Shown piece after piece: positions 1 through 8,200 of a DNA stretch of 64,000 nucleotides. Location of the stretch: the IMG/VR virus record IMGVR_UViG_3300022890_000014, positions 1-64,000 of that record. One strand, written 5' to 3'. The notes beneath the pieces were generated by a model that made no database searches, was not told where the DNA came from, and saw nothing but the letters and a program-made list of their open reading frames with translations. This DNA comes from a virus. The translations under genes and the position numbers were made by a program. Position 1 is the stretch's first letter; every line of letters begins with the position of its first letter.

Positions 1-1
1 A

Positions 2-343
2 GACCTTCAGTATGCAGACCTGCATGGTGCGGACCTTAGTGGTGTAAACCTTCGTAATGCGGACCTTCGCAATGCAGACCTTCGTGGTGCAGACCTAAAA
101 TGCACAGGCGTCCACTACTTCTTCGACAAGTTTGATACCGTAGCAACGCCAGAGTATGTCAGAGCGGGATGTAAAATGATGCTTAACGGGGAGTTCGATC
201 AGTTAGATGAAGAGAAGGTTAAAGAGATGGATATAGAACAATTCAGCAAAGAAGATGCTGTTGCGTGGTGGAACAAGAATAAGGACCACTTGAAGGAATT
301 ATCCACGAAAGCTAGAGAAGAAGGATGGGCTACTAAGGAGTAG
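2..343 (+). CDS. Pentapeptide-repeat protein, 3' end only
   Basis: The reading frame is open from the window edge, so the start is missing. The first roughly 35 residues are a run of A(D/N)Lxx pentapeptide repeats (for example ADLHG, ADLSG, ADLRN, ADLRG), which in the family form a right-handed quadrilateral beta-helix. The C-terminal part is charged and ends with a WW-x4-D-x-LK-x5-A-x3-GW pattern that recurs at the C-terminus of the product of 1699-2274, so the two are paralogues. Pentapeptide-repeat proteins often act by protein contact or DNA mimicry; nothing here shows which. A promoter-like element and the first copy of the dispersed palindrome follow the stop codon. Confidence 0.85.
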   Translation, partial: DLQYADLHGADLSGVNLRNADLRNADLRGADLKCTGVHYFFDKFDTVATPEYVRAGCKMMLNGEFDQLDEEKVKEMDIEQFSKEDAVAWWNKNKDHLKELSTKAREEGWATKE

Positions 344-381
344 TAGCAAGAAGAGACTTCACATCTCTTTTTATAGTATGT

Positions 382-400
382 TGGTATAAGGATAATAGTG
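382..400 (+). promoter_or_regulatory. Phage promoter, GGTATAAG-N5-TAGTG class
   Basis: TGGTATAAG followed after five bases by TAGTG. The same block precedes seven other + strand units in this window. It resembles an extended -10 box with a conserved start region; no -35 is visible. It would drive the small genes from 453 onward. Confidence 0.6.
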
Positions 401-416
401 CTAGAAATATTAACCA

Positions 417-433
417 TGCGTAAGGCTTACGCA
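417..433. repeat. Dispersed palindrome TGCGTAAGSCTTACGCA, copy 1
   Basis: Perfect 17-nt copy with central G on the + strand, between a promoter-like element and the 31-codon ORF at 453. Confidence 0.95.
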
Positions 434-452
434 AACAACCAAGGGGTGAATT

Positions 453-548
453 ATGGAATTCAGCTTCGAGAGATGTTCTAAAAATTATGAAGTGGTAAAT
501 GGACACAGAAGACTGGCAGAAGAAGAAAAAGTAACGATAAATAAATAG
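453..548 (+). CDS. Small hypothetical protein (31 aa)
   Basis: A 31-codon frame with a good Shine-Dalgarno (AAGGGG) about 6 nt before its ATG, placed directly after a promoter-like element and a palindrome copy, and followed by a terminator-like hairpin that includes the stop codon. The product is charged, with an EEEK stretch near the C-terminus, and matches no family I recognise. The arrangement of promoter, RBS, ORF and terminator is the reason for calling it. A short leader peptide or a non-coding transcript are alternatives. Confidence 0.45.
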   Translation: MEFSFERCSKNYEVVNGHRRLAEEEKVTINK

Positions 549-575
549 GGTGTATTAGCGCCATATCCTATTTTT
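543..575 (+). terminator. Putative intrinsic terminator
   Basis: AAATAGG pairs with CCTATTT, and the 3' arm runs into five T. The stem is AT-rich and the loop is 17 nt, so it is only moderately convincing. Confidence 0.45.
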
Positions 576-599
576 ACAACTGAGGTATAGGAGATTGTT

Positions 600-920
600 A
601 TGAGTCAGATAAAATTCACATGTCCAAATACAAGACAGCAAGTAGTATGTGGCTGGGACAGAATGACACAGACGTGTCACCTCACGGTATACGGTCATGC
701 CTTGACCGAGGATGGCGAGAACGAAATTGTCTACTGTGAACTTTGTGGTGGTACGTCTGGCATCAAGCCAATGAAGATGTATCCAACTGTGATAATCACT
801 GTGCTAAAGAATCTGAAAGTCCATATGCCAAGGGAACTGCTCAGAACACTTCAGGATCATGTAGGGTGGGATCTCGGCAACGAGATTGTTGAGTTTACCG
901 CAAAAGATCCGTTAGAGTAG
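600..920 (+). CDS. Hypothetical protein with a Cys pair
   Basis: 106 aa with a clear ribosome binding site (ATAGGAGATTGTT before the ATG). The sequence contains isolated cysteines and a CELCGG motif around residue 47 that could contribute to a small metal site, but no complete zinc-ribbon pattern is present. It lies in the row of small + strand genes at the left of the window, typical of phage early accessory genes. I do not recognise the family and assign no function. Confidence 0.75.
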   Translation: MSQIKFTCPNTRQQVVCGWDRMTQTCHLTVYGHALTEDGENEIVYCELCGGTSGIKPMKMYPTVIITVLKNLKVHMPRELLRTLQDHVGWDLGNEIVEFTAKDPLE

Positions 921-951
921 GTGTCGTAGAGAAGACTGTAAAAAATAGCAA

Positions 952-968
952 TGCGTAAGCCTTACGCA
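952..968. repeat. Dispersed palindrome, copy 2
   Basis: Perfect 17-nt copy with central C on +, 32 nt after the stop of the 106-aa gene and just before the RBS of the 24-codon ORF at 984. Confidence 0.95.
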
Positions 969-983
969 AACGGAGAAGATTCA

Positions 984-1058
984 ATGGAAGCAATAGATTC
1001 ATTGTCTGGCAAAGAAGAGATGACTTCGAGAGAATCTACAGTCATCAGAAAACAGTGA
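984..1058 (+). CDS. Small hypothetical protein (24 aa)
   Basis: A 24-codon ORF with a GGAG Shine-Dalgarno 8 nt upstream of ATG, between a palindrome copy and a strong intrinsic terminator. The product is polar and acidic, rich in Ser and Glu, with no family match. The signal placement supports translation, but so short a frame could occur by chance. Confidence 0.35.
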   Translation: MEAIDSLSGKEEMTSRESTVIRKQ

Positions 1059-1075
1059 TGGGTTGGTAGTCTCTC

Positions 1076-1113
1076 AAGGGCAGCTAGGCTTTATGTTTGG
1101 TTGCCCTTTTTTT
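1076..1113 (+). terminator. Intrinsic terminator
   Basis: AAGGGCA pairs with TGCCCTT across a 17-19 nt loop and is followed by an uninterrupted T run. It ends the first small-gene unit, and the next promoter-like element starts 10 nt later. Confidence 0.8.
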
Positions 1114-1122
1114 ATAATAAAG

Positions 1123-1141
1123 TAGTATAAGAACTATAGTG
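1123..1141 (+). promoter_or_regulatory. Phage promoter, GTATAAG-N5-TAGTG class
   Basis: TAGTATAAG followed after five bases by TAGTG, same layout as the other + strand elements. It lies 44 nt upstream of the gene at 1185. Confidence 0.6.
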
Positions 1142-1184
1142 TTAATAATATTCTAACAATTCTGTTAACCAAAGAGGTAAAGTT

Positions 1185-1715
1185 ATGAGTATACTAATCG
1201 GAATCATAGTGCTATGCAATCTAGTACTACTCTTCGGCATTCTGCTGAGAGTTCAAGATGTTAGAGATGAGCTAATGGAAGTGAAGGGAGAGCAGCGTAA
1301 GTACTGGAACAGCTACCTTAACTCGAATCCGAATGCTCACGAAATAAGTTTGATACCAGAAGATTACGACCTGTCAGAAGATGATATAGCTGACGCACTA
1401 AGCGAGACTGAGCAGTCTGACATGCGTAAGGCTTACGCACAGGATGAGAGTATAGGGAACCACAACGGAAGTCTATACAAGGGACTTGTTGAAAGAGACA
1501 GCAGGCTGAAGAACGCTAGGTTGAACACTTTGACTGAAAGTACAAAACTCAATTCCTGTAAAGAGATTCACGAAGAATCACTGGATGAACAAATGAGAAG
1601 AAATGGTTTTTCCGAAGAAGACATAAAGAAGATGACTGTGCTAGAAAAAGAAGACGCTCTTTTTGTGACACCACATACCGACAAGCTGGAGGTTGAAGAT
1701 GAGAATAAGTCCTAA
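1185..1715 (+). CDS. Single-pass membrane protein, unknown function
   Basis: 176 aa. Residues 3-22 form one hydrophobic segment, a likely signal anchor, followed by a long acidic soluble region (Asp/Glu-rich, no cysteine cluster). The RBS GAGGTAAAG supports the start. A full copy of the dispersed palindrome lies inside the gene at 1423-1439 and is read in frame as MRKAYA near residue 81. The last codons overlap the start of the next gene, so the two are probably translationally coupled. No family recognised. Confidence 0.75.
   Translation: MSILIGIIVLCNLVLLFGILLRVQDVRDELMEVKGEQRKYWNSYLNSNPNAHEISLIPEDYDLSEDDIADALSETEQSDMRKAYAQDESIGNHNGSLYKGLVERDSRLKNARLNTLTESTKLNSCKEIHEESLDEQMRRNGFSEEDIKKMTVLEKEDALFVTPHTDKLEVEDENKS
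1423..1439. repeat. Dispersed palindrome, copy 3 (inside a gene)
   Basis: Perfect 17-nt copy, central G on +, read in frame as RKAYA within the membrane protein of 1185-1715. Confidence 0.95.
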
Positions 1716-2274
1716 GATACTGATAGAGAAGGGTATTCCTCTACAGCATGCGGATATATGGAGGCAAGCCTTTGGTAGTTACAACAGAGCGGTCAAAAAC
1801 ATCACAGTCAAAATGTGGGAGAAATTAATAAGAGAAGCGTCAAAAGTAGATAAGCAATCTTTTATGTGGATAAGATGCATTCTTCACTTAGGGACCGTCA
1901 ACCTTGATGGAATAGACTTGAGTGATTTAGACCTAGCAAACATGTGTCTTAGGGATACTAGTCTTCGGAATGCAAACTTCCGTGGCTCTAAGTTAGAGTG
2001 GATCAATCTTGGAGATGTTGACATTGAAGGCACCGGATGTGAATGGAAGCTTATAGGAAATTGGAGATGCGTTGCCACTCCTGATAACGTGTGGGTTGGT
2101 TGTGAGGAGGCAACTAACAAAGAGACTCAAGATATGACACAGAAGAAAGTTCAAAACATTAGTATTAGTGGAATAGCGAAATCAGAGATAAATAGATGGT
2201 GGCGCATGCACGGCGATGAACTAAAGTCTATGGCTAGAAGGTGTGAGAGACAAGGTTGGCCCAAAGGATTCTAG
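1699..2274 (+). CDS. Pentapeptide-repeat-like protein
   Basis: 191 aa from the ATG at 1699, chosen because GGAGG lies 6 nt upstream; a TTG six bases earlier is in frame but poorly placed. The middle (about residues 70-115) contains degenerate pentapeptide repeats such as LSDLD, NANFR and LEWIN. The C-terminus has the pattern WW-x4-D-x-LK-x5-A/R-x3-GW found in the partial gene at the window start. The start overlaps the previous gene, and the stop is only 3 nt from the stop of the convergent RNA polymerase gene, with no room for a separate terminator. Confidence 0.75.
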   Translation: MRISPKILIEKGIPLQHADIWRQAFGSYNRAVKNITVKMWEKLIREASKVDKQSFMWIRCILHLGTVNLDGIDLSDLDLANMCLRDTSLRNANFRGSKLEWINLGDVDIEGTGCEWKLIGNWRCVATPDNVWVGCEEATNKETQDMTQKKVQNISISGIAKSEINRWWRMHGDELKSMARRCERQGWPKGF

Positions 2275-2277
2275 TAA

Positions 2278-5200
2278 CTAGTAACTTCCATCTTCACCGA
2301 GTCCGAACTCGGCACCGTACATAAACCCTGGAATTGGGTTGCTACCATGTATGCTGCTCTTACCACTAGTGGCAGCAGACTCCATGATTGTTTTCTGGAT
2401 TCCCTCTTGGCCTAGAGCAGCTAACCAATCAGGCTTTACCTGTGGCAGTTGTTTCACGCCATAGAGTTCCGGCTTAATCTTCATGGGGTTTCTTTTTACC
2501 TTTATTTTTTTACCAGTGAGCTTGTCTAGATCTGACAGGCTTATCTTGTGTCCCTTGTCGAATCCATAAGCAGACTCTTCCATCTTGAATCCCACAGCAT
2601 CTTCGGCAGTCATATCAGCCACAGGATTTTTGTTTATATCGTTAGCTAATGACCAAGAAACAATGTCACCTATAGAGAACTCATCGTTTAGACCTGGATC
2701 TTCCACTACTGCTGTATTAGTAGCTCCACGCACAACGACCTCAAAGTTCTTTCTTTTTAGGCTGTTGTCCCCATAGGCGTCCTGAAGCGACTGAACTAGG
2801 AAGTTTTGGGTTGCTCTCATTCCTTGTGTCTCAAGAACATCATAGGGGTCTTTGTATCCAGTGGTAAGTGGATCTCCCTTAGTAACCTTACTTCCTTTTC
2901 TAACTATAGGCTTTTGGCCTACTGGTGTGGTGTACTTCTTTCCAGACACAACAAAGTCGAATCCACCACCAGGAGATTCTACTATCTCTTCAACAACACC
3001 AGTCTTAGCAGATAGCATTGTTTTACCAGGAAGATTCTTCGGCATTTGTGTTAGCTGTTGTATTCTCTTGAAAGAGTCAACTTCTCCGTGTCCAGTCTTA
3101 GATGGCATATCTGAAGTGTTCCAGTACACTCCTCCTGTATGAAATTTCTTCATAGCCTGCTGAGTGAGAGGCTCTCCAATTGACTGACTTGCTATAATGC
3201 CAATAGGAGATCCATTTCCATACGCCTTTCCTTCCTCGTTTGGACCGTAACACTTAGCACATATGCCTACAGCGTTTTTGCACGTCATAGGAGACCTGAC
3301 CCTCATAGTCTTTATCTTTTTCCTCTTTTTGTCTGCAACTATCTGTGGGTCAACGACTCTGTTAGTGCCAATTTCATACCTGTCAATAATCTGAGGATCT
3401 GAGACATCCATCTCAATGCCTTCTTTATCTCCACAATCTGCATTACTTATTGTCTGGTCGCCAACAGCATTAAGCATAAGCTTGTTTTGGTATCCAGGCT
3501 GGGCAGTAGACAGTGCTCTACCGATCATTCCTGCTCTTGCACCATATGAAGAGCCTATGTATTCAGAGACACTAAGTCCTTCAGAGTAACTATTTTCAAT
3601 TGGAATAGGGATAGGTGCGCCAGTATGATCTGATACTATAGTAGGACCACTTATCTGCTGCATAACAGCGCCCTTCTTACTTGTAGCTCCAGACTCAAGC
3701 CATTCATACAGGTTTGAATTCTCTTTACCAAACTTATCTATAACAGGTACAAGCTCTCTGTCAACTATTTTTAGCATCTCTTTTGACTTAGCATCTCTAG
3801 ACTTACTGTCATCACCAGAAATGTTCTTCAGTCTTTTCATGATAGCTTTTCTTTTTGGATCACTAACTGGTCGTATATCATCCATAGTCATAGTCTGATT
3901 GGATGAATATCTATCGCCTAGTTTTCTAAGAGCATCTATGATGACTGAGGCTTTAACCTTGTCTTTCTCAGCTATTGCCATTGCAAGCTTGTTGACTTCC
4001 TTCTTCTTCCAGATAGTGTTGTAGTTCCTGTTTTCTTTAGGAAGCAGGTCATTGATAAGAACTCTACCAGCAACAGTTCTTTTGCCGTTGAACATGACTG
4101 AATCTTTGTAGCTGATGTCTTTATTGTCTATGTCTTTTTTTACATCGTCTACGCTTGCGTAAGCCTTACGCAGATTCTTTCCACCACCTACAGATAGCTC
4201 ATAGATTCCAAGTTGAGCCATGTCTTGAGGAAGGTAGTTCATTATCTTTGCATCGCCTATACGAGCAGGCGTAAACAAGATATTGCTAGGCTTCATCCTG
4301 TTTGCTTCTGCTACTGCCTCTGGGGTGACAGGAACATGAATGTTCATCTGGTCCCCGTCAAAGTCAGCATTGAATCCTTTGACAATCATATTTGGTATTA
4401 GAATAGTCTTGCCTGGAGTTACTTTGGCATTAAATGCCTGAACAGAGTACTTATGTAACGACGGCGCTCTATTCAATATTACAGGTCTCTCATTCATTGC
4501 TTCCTGAAGAGCTTTGTCTACTATGTCATCCTTCTTAACATTAAGTCTCTTTAGAGAGTCTGCCATTGATAGTCCGTATGTCCCAGTCATCTTGCGAACC
4601 AAGAATGGTCTAAATATCTTCTTAGCCATCTCTTTTGGTATAGCTACCTCATCTATTCCAAGATTGGGGTCTGGAGCAATGACACCACGACCTGTTGGCT
4701 CCTGCTGCTTTCTCCACATGTTTCTCTGAATATAACCAGTCTTAGGGGAGTCTCCAGAGAGAGTGGATATAATACCTTTGGCTGGTCTTGTTAGTGCTGT
4801 AGATCCGCTAACACCGACTAGTGCTTCTAATCCCTGGTATAGACTGCCACGGAGATCCTTCTTCATCTCATCATCCATATCATCCATTTCTTTTAGCTGA
4901 TTAGATGTGAGTCCAAGGTCTCTGTAAAGATAGTTGAGAGGGGAAACTCCGAGGTCTCCACTTTGTAATCGATAAACTGGGCGCATCTGCGGAGGAAGCA
5001 CAGCGACATTCTTTGTCATGTATGCTTCTTCTGGTCTTCTGTCTGCTTTCTCTAGGCTGTTGATGTATCGAAGTGTACGGTTATTAGAGTTTCTTGTTGA
5101 ACCCTTCGATCCTTTTATCATTGATTCAGCTTCAATCTTTCTTTCAGCCAAGTCAACGTTTCTAAGAAGGTTAGTTATTCCAGGCCCACCAGTAGCAATA

Positions 5201-8200
5201 AGCGTGTTATCTGGCTCAGTTATCGTATTGATAATCCTTGTCTTGTCGTCAACACCAGGAGCCTTTGCGTAAGCCTTACGCGTGATACCAGTCATGTCTA
5301 GAAGCTGATCTTTCGAGTAAGATTCCAAATCTTCCATAACTGTGCCGTCAGCAGCAACATACTTCTTCCCAGTTACAACACTCTTGTATGTTGAGTCATT
5401 GATACCTGTTAGTTTCTTGATTGGATCTTTGAATAGTGGGTTGGGAAGTTCTTCTGGAAGAGCTATATGCGTCCATCTATCACCCTTGACCCCACCAGTC
5501 ATCTCTGGATCGAACAAACCGCCAACATGTTCTTTGAGACCCTTGCCTCTGAGCATTTTTGGATCAGTTATCTCTCCAGCACTCTGACTAAGAACATCTT
5601 TGTCTCTGATTGGCTCAGTAGAGATCATACTTCCGTTCTTGGTCATGTTGACACCAGCACCGCGAAGCATGGCATCAAACTTGTTCCATGTAAACGGAAC
5701 TTGAGGAGGAGGTGTTTGTTGACCTAGTTGTATTGCTCTCCAGAACTCATCAGATTGCTCTGCCTTATGAGTAGCCATCTCTCTAAGATTATGATTAGCA
5801 CCATGAGATAACATAGACCATGTTGACAGTGGATCGAGAGCTTTAGATCCAGTCTTGCCACCAGTTACAGGTTGTTTGTTTAGGTCATAGCCTTCACCTG
5901 GTTGTCTAGCAGAAAATCCAGATTCCCCAGTCTTAACAAGCTTCATCATGTATTGCTTGCCAGTTGTTATCTCACCCATAGACTTGCCAGTCTCAGGATC
6001 AAATAGCTCTTCGGTCTGCTTCAAGCCTGCATCTTTAAGGAGCTTCATGACGCCAGCATGGTTATCAGAAGGCTTAAAGTTTTCGACCATAATAGGCTTG
6101 CCGCCCTGCTTGTCTGCGACTTTGCCTGTTAAGGTCTCAAGTATCTGAGATGGATTCGTTCTTCCTATTACACCCATTGGGTTGAGGATAACTTCGACTG
6201 CTTCGCCGTTTTTGAACTGAGGCATCTTTGAATCAGGAACTATGGCAGAAATGACGCCTTTATTTCCGTGGCGACCTGAGTTTCCAGACCAGTGACATTT
6301 TCCATTTCTTCTTGTATATAGTATATGGTTTTTTTCTAGCCTAACGCAATAAATCTCATCTTCATAGTATACATACGATTCTTTTTGCCCACTCTGATTC
6401 TTTGAATGTCCATGATTTATTGTGGGGTTATTTTTGAATCTATATACGTATACGTTAAAGCAATCTTTCCATCCATTTTCATACACGGTCTTTTTTATAT
6501 TACTTGCCATGCCAATATGCAAGGTTAGTCTTTGAAAGTCGTCAGCTAATTGCTTAGATGTAGTGCAATATGAATGACCAGTAGATGTCTCAGATCCATC
6601 TCCCCACATCATCCATCTGTATAGAATTTTCAGATATTTTTTATCTAAAGAGAATATCCAGTTTGGTATAAATTTTTGATCGCATAGTCCGAACTGAGAG
6701 AAATACTCTTGAAGTTGGCGTCCGTAAAATATATACCTGGTGTCATTAGAGCATGGAGTCATGCCCCAGAAATCCAATTCTTCTTCAAATAGGATTCTTG
6801 TATGAGGTTTAACTTGGTGTATTACTATCCCGAAGTTTCCCCTTTTTTCATCTTTAAAACAATTTCCTTCTGCAAGATATGCTCCTAGAATGAACATGAA
6901 TTGCTCCATCTCCATATCTATACTTGGCAGTCTACGTGTTCCGTTTTCGCTCTGTCCTGCCCTAACAGTAATGTCTTCATCTATTGAGAAGTAGTCTATG
7001 TCTTCACCAACCCAATTAGAGGCGTTATTTTGAAGTCTATACCTCTTTCCCTTGAGTTGATATGCCTCAGTAAGAGAGTGGTTTTTCGCCCCTCTTCTTT
7101 TTGCAAATACACTATGATTCTCAGTAACAGACATCGACACTTGAGTTGTCTCAACTCTATACATATTTCCAGCATGAGGATAAGCATATGCCTTGTCTAC
7201 AGGTACATACTCAAGGGTGTCTGTTTCTGCATGAAGTGACGCAACTCTATCCTTGGTTGTTACATCAGCTACGTTTTTCCAGCCACCTATGGTTAGAATT
7301 TCATGCTCTTTGTCAAAACAAAGTTTGTCGCCTACCTCAAGTTGCTTAGTTACCTTGATTTGTACCTTGTATTGTCTTGTGTTCTCAACAACATCCATAA
7401 CCTCACCAGGAGATTCATACTCCCATTTTATAGATGCATCCTTCTGAGGCTTTACTAATCCTCTACCAAGCTTCTTCAGAATTCTATCTTCACTAGTATC
7501 TTCAGATAAACGCATGGCTGCGAAGATTGGATCTCCGTAATTGAGAATTTGTCCTTTCTTCACAACACCATTAGCACTAAGCTTTGCAGACTGAGCATTA
7601 GTAATAGAGCCAGGAAATGCTGCCCCATACTTATCTCTGTCATAAATAAAATCGTCACCCTTTGGTGATTTCTCTTCTATCATTTGCTGATGGGTCATCT
7701 TTTTCTGGTAGCCTTCGCTAACCTTGATCCCATCTTCCATTGTGCTACCATCACCAGCCATGTAAGCAACGCTAGTGTTGAGACCTAATGCAAGTACTCC
7801 ATTTTTGGTAAAGTTTAGATCTCCAATGAGACCATTCTTCTCAACCTTGTCTCCAACTTCAACATTAGGAGTGTGATGAAAGAACGACTTTTCATTGAGC
7901 TTGAAGTTATTGTACAGCGGTACTGTTTTGATTCCATCTTTACCGGATATATCAACAGAGTCTTTACCAACTCTTTTTACTATACCTTTTATTGGTGATG
8001 TAGCAGAGAAAGCTCTACCTACTGAACTCTCTACAGTTTCTCCGCTACCAAAGGATGACTGAACAAGTGGAACTTCTGGTTTTAGAACAGGAGTTGTTTG
8101 CTCTGTATGCTTTGATGCAAGAAACGCCCTTCCTCCTGACATAGAATCTAGGAAAGGTACTTGTGCTGTAGCAAACGTAAACACGGACTGCTCAGAAGGT

